64,000 bases of DNA. It comes from Streptomyces humicola. Its GTDB lineage: Bacteria > Actinomycetota > Actinomycetes > Streptomycetales > Streptomycetaceae. The translations under genes and the position numbers were made by a program. The stretch is taken from assembly GCF_024436035.1 (NCBI RefSeq), contig NZ_JANFNG010000001.1:79689-143688 (forward strand), written 5' to 3'. The notes under the pieces are model-generated. The model was not told the origin of the DNA and ran no database searches. It saw only the letters and a program-made list of their open reading frames with translations. Below are positions 17,670 to 26,427 of the stretch, piece by piece (position 1 is the first letter of the stretch; each line of letters starts with the position of its first letter).

Positions 17670-17686
17670 GTTCCGCGGCGCGGAAC
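17670..17686. promoter_or_regulatory. Perfect palindrome, candidate IclR operator of the phenol operon
   Basis: Arms GTTCCGCG (17670-17677) and CGCGGAAC (17679-17686) flank one central base. It lies 81 bases upstream of the first operon gene and just downstream of the IclR gene. IclR-family operators are often TTCCG/CGGAA-type palindromes. A matching half (GTTCCGCG) occurs at 18625-18632 upstream of the iclR gene itself. Confidence 0.5.
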
Positions 17687-17769
17687 AGGGGCCCATGCCC
17701 GAGGGCGCAATCCGCAGCGGATGCGCACGGTGAGCGCTCCCCTCAGCAGCCCCCGCTCGCCTACGGGCG

Positions 17770-18570
17770 TTACAGGTAGGGGGAGGAAGTGAACGGCAGG
17801 CGGCCGGCCAACTTGTTCGCTGCAAGGATGACGAGTCGTGCATAACCTTCGGCGTGGTCCGCCACGCCGAGGCTCGGCCCGTCAATGGAGATCGCAGCGC
17901 GGGCCCGCCCGGTATGATCACGTACAGGTGCGGCAAGCGAGCTCAGGCCATCCGCAGCTTCATCCCGGCTGACTGCAACGCCACGTCGGCGCGTTTCGTC
18001 CAGTGCGCGATCCCAACTTGCGGGCGTCGTTATCGTCGATAAGGTCAAACCGGGAAACCCGGCGGCCAGGCGACGTTGGGCGAATTCGCGGTCGAAAGCA
18101 GCTATTGCCTTGCCGGAACTGGTGGAGTGCGCCGGCAACCGGAGTGGAGAGTTGGCGAACACCCGCATACCGTTGGGCGAATGGAGTCGCTCAACGTAAA
18201 GGACGTCCACGCCGTCAGGCACGGCCAGGTGCACCGTGTATCCGGTCCGCTCTCGTAGATCCTCAAGCAAGGGCAGAGCAGATTGGCTGAGCGGGAATCT
18301 ACTTGCCGCTAGCTGACCCAGTTCCATCAGATGGAGTCCGAGGTGATACCGCCCCGTCTCGGGATTCTTCGCGACCAGTCCGCTCTTGGACAAAGTTGTC
18401 AGCAGCCGGTGTACCGTGCTTTTCGCCACACCAAGCCGTCGGGCGAGGTCCGAAACGCCCAGTTCGCGAGCACCTCTAAAGCACGCAAGCAACTCAAAAG
18501 CTGTCGAAACCGACTTCAATCCACCATCGACGGTAACACGCTCAACAGTACCTGTGGTTCGATTGTGCAT
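17770..18570 (-). CDS. IclR-family transcriptional regulator
   Basis: A 266-residue regulator. The winged helix-turn-helix (about residues 18-75) contains LARRLGVAKSTVHRLLTTL. The C-terminal IclR effector domain (about 90-260) has TGYTVHLAVPDGVDVLYVERL and the STSSGKAIAAF motif. It lies upstream of and co-oriented with the phenol operon, with 180 bases between them, so it is the prime candidate for pathway-specific control. In Pseudomonas the equivalent regulator is the unrelated NtrC-type DmpR. ATG 18570 is chosen with GGGAG upstream; GTG 18576 is possible. Confidence 0.9.
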   Translation of the reverse strand: MHNRTTGTVERVTVDGGLKSVSTAFELLACFRGARELGVSDLARRLGVAKSTVHRLLTTLSKSGLVAKNPETGRYHLGLHLMELGQLAASRFPLSQSALPLLEDLRERTGYTVHLAVPDGVDVLYVERLHSPNGMRVFANSPLRLPAHSTSSGKAIAAFDREFAQRRLAAGFPGLTLSTITTPASWDRALDETRRRGVAVSRDEAADGLSSLAAPVRDHTGRARAAISIDGPSLGVADHAEGYARLVILAANKLAGRLPFTSSPYL

Positions 18571-18624
18571 CGGCACTCCCGTCCTCCAAGGGTATTGAAG
18601 CTCGAGATCGTTCTCAACAGGCCA

Positions 18625-18632
18625 GTTCCGCG
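18625..18632. promoter_or_regulatory. Half-site of the IclR palindrome upstream of iclR
   Basis: GTTCCGCG, identical to one arm of the 17670-17686 palindrome, lies 55 bases upstream of the IclR start. The other half is degenerate (CGGGGA). It may mark autoregulation, but an 8-base match can arise by chance. Confidence 0.25.
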
Positions 18633-18849
18633 CCGGGGATCGCGCCCATGGACCGACCGCACCGGAAATGGCGCTCCCATGGGGCTCGAACCCGAAAAAG
18701 TTGCAGTTCTTCCTATGTGATGCGGGCTACTTGAATCCTGGGAGAGTAGAAGGGGCGCCGCGCCACAACAATCCGCTTTGCGCGACAGCGGTCCGGATCC
18801 CGCGGTGATGGGATCGTGGAGCGATGTACACGCCGCGTTTACATGCGTG

Positions 18850-18983
18850 TTGATCGGGTGTCCGCGGGTGGAGGCGCGCGTGAAGGCGCGCTGACCGACA
18901 GGTCCACACGCTGGCGAATGTCAGGCCTGGCGCGCGGTCTCAACCCGATGCTGCGGGGTTGGTGCTCTTACTTGCGGCACTGA
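18850..18983 (+). pseudogene. Group II intron reverse transcriptase/maturase C-terminal remnant
   Basis: One frame reads LTDRSTRW, then GLARGLNPMLRGWCSYLRH and a stop. NP-LRGW--Y is the hallmark of the maturase X domain of group II intron proteins. Nothing of the reverse transcriptase catalytic YADD region is found upstream in this gap, so only the tail survives. I did not find a domain V hairpin downstream. It sits between the divergent IclR and AraC regulator genes. Confidence 0.55.
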
Positions 18984-19562
18984 CGTGTCCGCAGCAACCT
19001 TCCGATATCTGGGAGAGTGAGCCTGGCTGCGAGTCGTTGCCTGGCTCGGCAGGCGACACCAGGCGCATCGTAGCTATGCCCATCGGCGCCGCTACCTCCG
19101 GGGGTAGCAGCCGATGCCGGACCGACCGCCAGTTCGACCCCGGCTCGGTCGCGAGCAGCCGCAACCGCTACCGGGGCCGCCGGACCCCGAGGAGACCATC
19201 AGTCCCCTCGTTGCAAGACGGATTGTTCCGGTTTCGACGCCGGCGACCAGGCCACAGCCCTATGCCGCCGCCACTGGCGCGTCACCCGAAGTCGCGAAAC
19301 CTTCGGGCAATGTGTCGGTATGTCAGTCAGTCCAACTCACAGAAAACGGGCCCTGGTCAGTGGGGATAGCACATTACTGCCGGAGGTGTCGCCGGGCTGC
19401 TCGACGTTCACTTGGTGGGGCGACGGTGTCAGCCCGCAGGCGAGCGGAGTAGCAGGTATCACCAGGTACGCCGAGAAGCGGGACGTACGTCGGGAGTCTT
19501 GCATCGGATGAACGGAACCGGTAAAAGCTAGCTACGTGACAGTGCGTGAAGGGTGATGTGCG
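18984..19562. other. Intergenic, no gene recognised
   Basis: This stretch between the intron remnant and the AraC gene has no coding frame that I recognise. The end (19540-19562) supplies the AraC ribosome binding site (GAAGGGTGA). It may hold the rest of a decayed intron or mobile element. Confidence 0.4.
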
Positions 19563-20540
19563 ATGCGCGAGGAGCCGCTCACCGAGTACGAACAGTTCCG
19601 CACCAGCGATCTTGACTTGATTCGTGAGGTCAGTGGGCGGGTTCTCGTTCCCCACCGCGTGGAAGCTTTGGGGCGGATGTCCTCCAATGCCCGTCTGAAT
19701 GCGGCATCGCTGGGCAGCATCACTCTGGCGTATCTGCGCTACGAATCCGACATGCGGCTGGAGGCGCCGACGACTGAGGCGAGGTACTTCTTCACCGTGC
19801 CGCTCACCGGGAAGGCGGAGGGAGTGCGGGGAAAGGGGGAAGTCGCCTCATCGGCGCGCTGTTCGGGACTTGCCTACCAGGCGGATGACCGCGGTGTGAT
19901 CACCCTCAGTCCTGACTACACCATGTTCTTCCTGCGTATCGAACGGCCCGCTCTCGAACGCCAGCTCGAGGGCTTGCTGGGTCGCGACGTCGTCGCACCG
20001 TTGCGCTTCGAGTTTGCCATGGACCTGTCCCAGCCTCCCCTGCGCAGGTGGGTCAACTCTGTTGGTTTGCTCAGGTCGGAACTCGAGCTGGGCCCGGAGG
20101 TCGATCAAGCGCCCCTCCTGAGGAACAGGATAGAGGAACTCGTCATAATGGGCCTCCTGCTCGGTCAACCGCACAACTATGCGGAGCTGTTGCACAACAG
20201 CCACCATCCGGCTCGGCCGCGCACAGTGAAGCGCGCGATCGATGTTATCGAGCAACAGCCCGAGCGACCCTGGTCCTTGGCAGATCTCGCACGGGTGACC
20301 GGGGTGAGCGGGCGAACCCTCCAGGAGGGGTTCCAACGCTATGTCGACATGACTCCCACCGCCTATCTCCGCGATGTCCGGCTGCAACGTGTACACGCGG
20401 ATCTGACCCAGGCAGCTTCGCATACCTGCGTTTCCGAGACGGCGTACCGATGGGGCTTCTCGCACCTCGGGCGGTTCGCCTCCGCATACCGACGAAAGTT
20501 CGGCGAGTCACCGTCAGAGACACTGCGGCGCAGCGTCTAA
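19563..20540 (+). CDS. AraC/XylS-family transcriptional activator
   Basis: A 325-residue regulator. The N-terminal ligand/dimerisation half (about 1-200) resembles the AraC-binding domain of catabolic activators (NAASLGSITLAYLRYESD). The C-terminal double helix-turn-helix (about 225-322) has WSLADLARVTGVSGRTLQEGF and AYRWGFSHLGRFASAYRRKFGESP. ATG 19563 follows GAAGGGTGATGTGCG. It stands alone and is convergent with the SDR gene. It could act on the aromatic genes, but nothing in the sequence shows its target. Confidence 0.88.
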   Translation: MREEPLTEYEQFRTSDLDLIREVSGRVLVPHRVEALGRMSSNARLNAASLGSITLAYLRYESDMRLEAPTTEARYFFTVPLTGKAEGVRGKGEVASSARCSGLAYQADDRGVITLSPDYTMFFLRIERPALERQLEGLLGRDVVAPLRFEFAMDLSQPPLRRWVNSVGLLRSELELGPEVDQAPLLRNRIEELVIMGLLLGQPHNYAELLHNSHHPARPRTVKRAIDVIEQQPERPWSLADLARVTGVSGRTLQEGFQRYVDMTPTAYLRDVRLQRVHADLTQAASHTCVSETAYRWGFSHLGRFASAYRRKFGESPSETLRRSV

Positions 20541-20725
20541 CTGAAGGACCTGCTCAAACGCCGCCATGCGGCGACCTGCACTCGGACTGTCGCGACCACA
20601 CGGATGCGCACTTTGGAGTGATCCACCAACTTCTCGATCACCGGAAGGGTTCAATCGATCATCCGCGGGTGGCGGGCTGCCTTCTCCGGGACAGGCCCCC
20701 ACATCTCGGCGGTCGACGCGAAACC

Positions 20726-21418
20726 TCACCTGCGGGGTTCGAGAGGTTGCGACAAGGCCTCCTTGACCTGTCTGGTCCGCTGGTCGGTGAGGACCTCGAC
20801 GTGGTCGTTCGCCAGGGCTTCCATGGTCTGCTGCGCGACGTCGTCCGCGCTGATCTTCGGCGCGTCGGTGAAGGAGCTGAGGTCCGTCTCCACGAAACTG
20901 GCGTGGACGCCGACCACGAGCGTCCCCTGTTCGCGCAGGCCTTGCCGCAGCGCGCCCGTCAACGACCACTGGGCCGCCTTGGAAGCCGCATACCCGGGGT
21001 AGTCCGGACGTGAGGCCCAGGACGCCGTCGACAGCATGTTCACCAGTGCGCCGCCGCCGTTGCGGGCCAGGATCGGGGCGAAGGCGCGGGAGACGGCCCA
21101 GGTGCCGAAGTAGTTGACCTCCATCGCCTGGCGCGCGCCGTCGAAGGAACCCGTCAGGAGCTTGGTGCCGAAACCTCCGATGCCCGCGTTGTTGATCACA
21201 ATGGTGACGTCACCTGCGGCGGCAGCTGCGTCGGCAACCTCCTCGGGCTGGGTGACATCCAGACGTAGCGGAGTAACGTCCTGATCGCTCACGCTTGCCG
21301 GATCACGGACGCCGGCGTAGACCTTGGACGCTCCGTGGTCGATCAGCGCGCGAGCGAACGCGCGGCCGATGCCGCGATTCGCCCCCGTCACCAGGGCAAC
21401 TGATCCTTTGATCTCCAT
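20726..21418 (-). CDS. Short-chain dehydrogenase/reductase (SDR)
   Basis: A classical SDR of 230 residues. The cofactor motif TGANRGIGRAFA, the structural motif NNAGIG, the catalytic serine in MLSTASWAS and the YAASK active site (YPGYAASKAA) are all present. The Rossmann fold accounts for nearly the whole protein. ATG 21418 follows GAGGAAG. Substrate unknown. It is convergent with the AraC gene and has no obvious operon partner. Confidence 0.88.
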   Translation of the reverse strand: MEIKGSVALVTGANRGIGRAFARALIDHGASKVYAGVRDPASVSDQDVTPLRLDVTQPEEVADAAAAAGDVTIVINNAGIGGFGTKLLTGSFDGARQAMEVNYFGTWAVSRAFAPILARNGGGALVNMLSTASWASRPDYPGYAASKAAQWSLTGALRQGLREQGTLVVGVHASFVETDLSSFTDAPKISADDVAQQTMEALANDHVEVLTDQRTRQVKEALSQPLEPRR

Positions 21419-22007
21419 CCGCGCTTCCTCCCTGCCCGCCATGCCGTGCCCGGCAGGCACCCGGGATGAGTGATGCTCTCGCGACCGGGATCAGCCCGGC
21501 TTGCACCGCACCGGACACGCCTATGCCCATCCGCTGCGTGCACGGAGAGCGGGCCATCGACCCCAGGTTCGGTATGGGTTTCTTGGCCGCGTTTGAGGGC
21601 GATGCCGGGCGGACAGGCAGTCGTGCGCCTCGGCACACCCTGGAGCGTGTTTCCTCAACTTCAGCCTGCACCGGGTGCGGCGGCTTTGCATTCGAACAGA
21701 CCCCGGTTTCTCACGGGAGCCACTTGGATAGCTCTACCCGCTGCGAAGGCCCGGTGCGCTACCACGCCGAGGCGGTCGTGGGGCTCGACCTGTTCGAGTC
21801 GTCCGTGGGCCACTGTGGCGGCTTACTCGGCGGGTGCCGGTCGCGGTGACGCGGGCGAAGAATCGCGCGGACAGCAGCGTACGGCACCGAGCTGGCGACT
21901 ACGAGTGATCACCGTGTCGTGTGCCGGTCACCGAGGGCCAGGCGGTGGCCGCACGCGTCAATGCATCGACCCACCTTTGCTTGCTGACGTCGCCATCGAG
22001 AGCGTGG
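21419..22007. other. Intergenic, no gene recognised
   Basis: This gap of almost 600 bases separates the SDR start and the end of the lipase-like gene. Open frames exist on both strands, but none shows a recognisable domain, a good start or neighbour-like coding character. I see no clear hairpin. Confidence 0.4.
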
Positions 22008-22820
22008 TCATCCCGCTGCCTGACCGGGTTGCCCCTTCGGGGGAACCGCACTGATGTCGGCCAGCAGTGTGCGGATCTCGTCAATGGCCGGCCTGTGGAT
22101 GGGGAGGGACAGATGGCCGACTCCGCGTACGAGGACGTTGCGAACGTCCAGGTCCGGATGGTCGATGCGCGCCCTGCTGGTCGGGATGACGGCCTCGTCC
22201 AGATCGCTGTAGAAGGCGACGAACCGTGTGCGGCAGCCGACGGCCGGCTCGGCGAGCTCTCTCAGCACGTCGCTCCCGGGCCGCATCTGGCGCAGGTACG
22301 GGTGGGCAGGGACCCATGCCGCTGCCGTGGTGCCGCCGTGCGGTGTGCCCAGGGTGATCAGCAGCGTTACGTGCGCGTCTCCGCCGAGCCGCTGTACGTA
22401 GTAGCGGGCGATCAGCCCACCCAGGCTGTGACCTATGACACAGACGGGTCGGCCGCCGCTGTCGACGCGTGCCTGCTCGACCTGATCGCCCAGTGTCCGA
22501 GCCGCCTGGCGGATGTCGGGCAGCACTCCGTTGGTGACCGAGATCAACGCACCTGCGCCGCAGTCCCGCAACCCGCGGCGCAACGCCATGAAGACCGATG
22601 GCCGGTCCGCCAACCCGTGGACCAGCAGTACCGGCAGCCCCGGCCCGGCCGACGCTGCCACCTCGCACGACGTCGGCGGCCTCGGTGCCGACTGGCCCAG
22701 TCGCCCGGCCAGACGTCTCAGCCCACCGGCGGTCAGTTCCGCCGGGATCCCGGCCACCCGGACTGCAGCCCAGCCGGCTTCCAGGGCGGCACCACGTGCG
22801 ATCACCCACAACGGCGTCAT
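22008..22820 (-). CDS. Lipase/esterase-like alpha/beta hydrolase
   Basis: A 270-residue hydrolase. The start of the fold is GLPVLLVHGLADRP, the nucleophile elbow is VIGHSLGGLIARYYV, and LGTPHGGT follows, the signature of triacylglycerol lipase/PGAP1-like enzymes. The catalytic acid is probably Asp in AFYSDLDEAV and the His is in GVGHLSLP. No clear signal peptide is seen, only a mildly hydrophobic N-terminus. I chose ATG 22820; a TTG at 22829 is also in frame. Substrate unknown. Confidence 0.82.
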   Translation of the reverse strand: MTPLWVIARGAALEAGWAAVRVAGIPAELTAGGLRRLAGRLGQSAPRPPTSCEVAASAGPGLPVLLVHGLADRPSVFMALRRGLRDCGAGALISVTNGVLPDIRQAARTLGDQVEQARVDSGGRPVCVIGHSLGGLIARYYVQRLGGDAHVTLLITLGTPHGGTTAAAWVPAHPYLRQMRPGSDVLRELAEPAVGCRTRFVAFYSDLDEAVIPTSRARIDHPDLDVRNVLVRGVGHLSLPIHRPAIDEIRTLLADISAVPPKGQPGQAAG

Positions 22821-23664
22821 CGAGATCAACGCCTCTCTCAGAACGCGGGTGCTCTACCCGCACGACCTCCGGCGCCACTTGACGGGTCACACGCACACGC
22901 GGTGGCAGACCGCCGCACGTGACCGGCAGGCGCGTCGTCAGTCGATAGCGGAGCGAGGGTCCCTGAACCTCGCAGTGGTTGTGAGCGGACACGCTACGCA
23001 CGCTTCGCGCCCCTGGAGGCCACCGAGTGACAACCCTCACACCCGCCCATGAGGAGGTTGGGCATGGGCGAACCCGTGCTCACGGGAGGTCGTCACTGGA
23101 CGTTTTGGGAGTGTTCGTTCAACTTTGGGCCGCGGCTTGACGCCACTCCGTGCGGGTGCACGGGCGGGGCGTCGTCAACAAGCCGGGGACGGACTCGGCC
23201 AGGACGCTATGACCGACGAAGCGCTCGAGAGTGGCGCGGGTGTCATCGACCTGCTTCGGCTCCGACCCGGCGGACAGGGCCTGACGCGCGTCGTACCCAC
23301 GACTTCGGTGGGTGCGGCGGGACAGCGTCCGTCCCCAGCTCCCGTCCCAGTTCGAGCGGCTGGTGCGCCGTGTGTTCGTCTGCATGACCAGTTGAAACCA
23401 ACGTGCAGCCGCCGCCCACAGACCCTTCCGAGCAGGCAAGGCCTGGCCTGCCACCGCAATTCACCTATGGCATAGGGATCGGCCCGAACCTCGCCCGTGA
23501 GCCGGGCGGCACCGCCGGCCGGTGGATCCTTCGTCCGCGGTCGCGCGTGACCTCGTGAATTCCTCGAACGGTCAGCGGGTATATGCCAGTTGTCCGCTCG
23601 CGGTTGCCCGAGGGTGTGGTGCCATGCCGTGGTTGTCGGCTGATGGCGGACCGGTGGGGGAGCC
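22821..23664. other. Long intergenic stretch, no gene recognised
   Basis: More than 800 bases lie between the divergent lipase-like and phosphodiester glycosidase genes. Minus-strand frames around 23120-23460 are open but show no domain I can name. Promoters for both flanking genes must lie here, yet I cannot point to good -35/-10 pairs. Confidence 0.4.
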
Positions 23665-24939
23665 ATGACGCACCGCACGCATGCTCGTTCCGACCTGATC
23701 CGGCCGCGCCGCGTTGCTGTGGTGATGGCGGTGTTCGCCGCCACCGCGGCGCTGTTGGCAGGTGCCGGGACGGTGCACGCCGCGGCCGTCGAACGCTTAC
23801 GGCTCGGCGCGGCGACCTGGATCGCGCCCGGGGTGGAGTACGAGTCGTTCTCGATCACCACCACGCGAGATGTCGCATACGGGCACCTGCTCACCGCCGA
23901 CCTGAGCAACCGCCATGTCTCCGTCGACCTGTTGACCCCGGGAGCTGTCACCGCGCGTGAGCCGCTGAGCGAGATGGCCGACGCGCAAGGCGCCGTCGCG
24001 GGAGTCAACGGCGACTTCTTCGACATCACCGAGGCGCAGCATGCCGACGTGGCGGCCACCGGTGCCGCCGATGGTCCGGCGATCGGACACGGGGTACAAC
24101 TCAAGGCGGCGGTACCGGACGGACAGCGCTTCGGCCCGGCGATGCCGCCCAGCGACTCGGCGCAGGACGTGATCGCGGTGGCGTACGACGGCGTCGCCCG
24201 CCTCGACCGGCTGGCGCTCGCAGGTTCCGCGTCCTGGCCGGGCGGATCGGTTCCATTGGGCGGCTTCAACCAGTACGCACTGCCCGTCGGCAGCGTCGGC
24301 GCCTACACCTCACAATGGGGGCAGGTCTCGCGGGAGCGCGCAGTGTGCGGCACCGACATTGACCGGGCTGCGCCATGCACATCGGACGCATATGAGGTGA
24401 CGTTGCGTCAGGGGAGGGTGAGGGCCGTGTCGGCGCAGCCGGGGGCCGGCCCCATCGCACCGGGCACAGTGGTGCTGCTCGGCCGGGAGTCCGGCGCGCA
24501 GGTACTGCGCCGGCTGAGGGTGGGTGAGCCGGTCCGCGTCGGCGCGCACCTCATGGCGAGCGATCACGTGCCGCTGCGGTTCGCTGTCGGCGGCTTCCCG
24601 ATCCTCCGGGGCGGCACGCCGCTCGCCGGACTCGACGATACGGCGGCGGCAACGCGCACGGCTGCCGGATACGGCAACGGCGGACGGCGCTTGTATCTGC
24701 TGGCGTTGGACGGCAGTGCGGAGAGCGGCGCCGGACTGACCGTTGCCGAACTCGCCGACGTCATGCACGGGCTCGGCGCGGTCGCGGCCGTGAACCTCGA
24801 TGGCGGAGGCTCGACGACACTGGTCGCCCGTCCTCCCGGCAGCAGTCGGGTGACCGTGCGTAACCACCCGACGGGCGGCGCCGAACGCCCTGTCCCGGAA
24901 GGCATCGGGATCTTTTCGGGGGTCGCGGAAGGCCGCTGA
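23665..24939 (+). CDS. Secreted phosphodiester glycosidase-family protein (NAGPA domain)
   Basis: A 424-residue exported protein. It has a signal peptide (about 1-40) with a basic start, a hydrophobic core VAVVMAVFAATAALLAG and a likely cleavage after HAA. The catalytic domain matches the phosphodiester N-acetylglucosaminidase family: GVNGDFFD near residue 112, the middle FAVGGFPILRGG and the C-terminal NLDGGGSTTLV. Such enzymes remove GlcNAc or related caps from phosphodiesters, or act on wall glycans. ATG 23665 follows GGGGGAG. It is monocistronic, with a strong hairpin beyond its end. Confidence 0.85.
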   Translation: MTHRTHARSDLIRPRRVAVVMAVFAATAALLAGAGTVHAAAVERLRLGAATWIAPGVEYESFSITTTRDVAYGHLLTADLSNRHVSVDLLTPGAVTAREPLSEMADAQGAVAGVNGDFFDITEAQHADVAATGAADGPAIGHGVQLKAAVPDGQRFGPAMPPSDSAQDVIAVAYDGVARLDRLALAGSASWPGGSVPLGGFNQYALPVGSVGAYTSQWGQVSRERAVCGTDIDRAAPCTSDAYEVTLRQGRVRAVSAQPGAGPIAPGTVVLLGRESGAQVLRRLRVGEPVRVGAHLMASDHVPLRFAVGGFPILRGGTPLAGLDDTAAATRTAAGYGNGGRRLYLLALDGSAESGAGLTVAELADVMHGLGAVAAVNLDGGGSTTLVARPPGSSRVTVRNHPTGGAERPVPEGIGIFSGVAEGR

Positions 24940-24990
24940 CGCTGAGCTGATCCGGGGGGTGCTCGCCGGGGGATGCATGCTCTCGTCCCG

Positions 24991-25020
24991 AGAGACGCGC
25001 AGAGACGCGCAGAGACGCGC
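24991..25020. repeat. Three tandem 10-bp repeats
   Basis: AGAGACGCGC is repeated three times without change, directly before the terminator hairpin. It is too short to call a satellite; probably slippage. Confidence 0.8.
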
Positions 25021-25023
25021 AGG

Positions 25024-25065
25024 GTCCTCTCCCGGAGCAGTAGGGGGCGCGTTCCGGGAGAGGAC
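25024..25065. terminator. Strong hairpin between convergent glycosidase and MarR genes
   Basis: A perfect 13-bp stem (25024-25036 with 25053-25065, arm GTCCTCTCCCGGA) has a 16-base loop. It lies in the 503-base gap between two convergent genes and can serve either strand. The rest of that gap holds no gene I can support. Confidence 0.65.
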
Positions 25066-25442
25066 GTCCGGTCACCGGGGCCGATGCCCCGGGCGGCAAC
25101 GGAGTCGTCGCGTACGTGCCGTCAGGCCGGGAAATGCTCTGCCGGTGATGGCAGAGCTCGTGATGGATCACGGCCTGGACACCGGCGTGCCGGCTCCCTC
25201 GCGACTCGGCCGAACGCACCACGTTCGTTCCGTAGCGCTGTTCCAGACGTCGCACCTTCCACCAGGCCACGCTGCCCAGCCAGGCGACGAGGAAGATCGT
25301 CACAATGGCGTACCCGATCTTCGCGGCAGCAGCGTTCCGCAGTCGCGCGCTCGTGCTGCCCGGTGAGCGGCGTTCCGTCCTTCGAGTGTCTGGGCCGGGT
25401 TTTGTACGGGCATCTCGCTATGCCGTACCACGCCCCGCGCGG

Positions 25443-26009
25443 TCACGGGTGATCGATGAACAGATCGGGAGCGGATAGGGGGTCGATGGCCGGCTCGTCC
25501 GCAGCGGTGATGAGTGCCTGCAGCGCCTGGACGAGGCCAGTGCGCTGGTCGGCCGGGAGGCGCGCCACGATCGTGGCGATCTCCTGGTGCCTGCGCGTCA
25601 TCACCTGCGCGACCAGGTTGCGGCCGTCCGCGGTCAGGCGGAGTACCACCTCGCGACGGTTGCCGGGATTGACCTGGCGGTCGACGAGGCCGAGCGCTTC
25701 CAGTTTGTCGACGGTTCGCATCGCGGTCGAGGGGTTGACTGTCAGGGCTGCTGCGAGCTCCGCCAGCTTGATCGGTCCTTGGGCCTCCAGGACGACAAGG
25801 GTCCGCAGCTGCTGCACGGTCAAGGCAGGAGTGATGTCGGCGAGTGCGCGCGCAGAAATCGCGACGAACAACCGGGACGCAGCCATTACCGCGGCTGCGA
25901 CGTCCGCCACGGCCCCGTCCAGGTTCGCACGGCTCGCACGGCTCGCACGGCTCGCACGGTCCGCACGGTCCGCATCGGATGCGGGTGCGTCGTTGCTGTG
26001 CTGCCTCAT
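25443..26009 (-). CDS. MarR-family regulator, copy 1
   Basis: A 188-residue MarR-type repressor. The winged helix-turn-helix is in the middle (PIKLAELAAALTVNPSTAMRTVDKLEALGLV), and the wing is NPGNRREVVLRLT. The N-terminus has an unusual low-complexity stretch (RASRASRASRA) encoded by 9-bp repeats. It shares very long identical segments with the MarR gene at 28554-29111, showing a duplication. A palindromic site shared with the second copy lies 77 bases upstream, on a divergent promoter, so autoregulation and control of the + strand genes are likely. Ligand unknown. Confidence 0.88.
   Translation of the reverse strand: MRQHSNDAPASDADRADRASRASRASRANLDGAVADVAAAVMAASRLFVAISARALADITPALTVQQLRTLVVLEAQGPIKLAELAAALTVNPSTAMRTVDKLEALGLVDRQVNPGNRREVVLRLTADGRNLVAQVMTRRHQEIATIVARLPADQRTGLVQALQALITAADEPAIDPLSAPDLFIDHP
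25926..25970. repeat. Five tandem 9-bp repeats inside the MarR copy 1 gene
   Basis: Units CGCACGGCT (three copies) and CGCACGGTC (two copies) run head to tail and encode the repeated Arg-Ala-Ser/Arg-Ala-Asp N-terminal tail. The second MarR copy lacks this tract, so it arose after the duplication and may vary in length between strains. Confidence 0.85.
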
Positions 26010-26085
26010 GGCGTCCTTCTCCCCGTCTGGCCGCGGCCCACAGCGACCGAGCGATCAGCTCATACTCGCGAGAATGTACTGCATC

Positions 26086-26108
26086 ATTGCTGGACGCAAT
26101 AGTACAAT
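26086..26108 (+). promoter_or_regulatory. MarR operator overlapping promoter, copy 1
   Basis: The palindrome ATTGC-N5-GCAAT (26086-26100) is followed by AGTACAAT, whose TACAAT (26103-26108) is a good -10 hexamer reading into the SPW genes. The same arrangement is found at 29186-29208 beside the second MarR gene. Binding here would block both the rightward promoter and marR transcription. Confidence 0.6.
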
Positions 26109-26175
26109 AGGGAACGTGGCTCCGGACCGGCTTCGGGGGCGGCCGGAGCCATCCAAGGGGTGATGCTCATGGACA

Positions 26176-26280
26176 CTGAACCATCCGCGAGGCGACTTCT
26201 TCACGTCCCCGCGGTGCGGGCAGGGATGGGAATACCAGACCGGACACGTCGCGCAGGCCGCTCGCCTGCACGTCTGCTGA
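26176..26280 (+). pseudogene. Decayed zinc-ribbon gene, paralogue of 29258-29509
   Basis: One frame reads FFTSPRCGQGWEYQTGHV and stops at 26278-26280. The intact paralogue has YSFVCLRCGHGWEQEYEIVH in the same place after the same operator. Here the first cysteine is lost, there is no proper start (TGA just upstream in frame) and the C-terminal half is missing. It marks the first module as the degenerate copy of the MarR-operator-zinc-ribbon duplication. Confidence 0.4.
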
Positions 26281-26427
26281 CGCCCAGGCGCATCACTTCG
26301 GGGCGTGCGCGGCGCACAGCGCATCTTCGACGCCCTCCGTCAACGTGATCCGGGCACATCAGGTTCGGGCACGCGACCAGATGAACTTCACAGCACGATC
26401 TAATGCATTTGAGAGGAAGCGAGCGGC

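Noticed and set aside
23119-23464. Long minus-strand frames in the gap before the phosphodiester glycosidase gene
   Set aside because: No recognisable domain, no ribosome site, and overlapping open frames are common by chance in high-GC DNA.
25100-25400. Minus-strand frame with a hydrophobic start (FLVAWLGSVAWWKV) that could be a small membrane protein
   Set aside because: There is no good start codon or ribosome site and the tail runs through the terminator and into the neighbouring gene; support is too weak.
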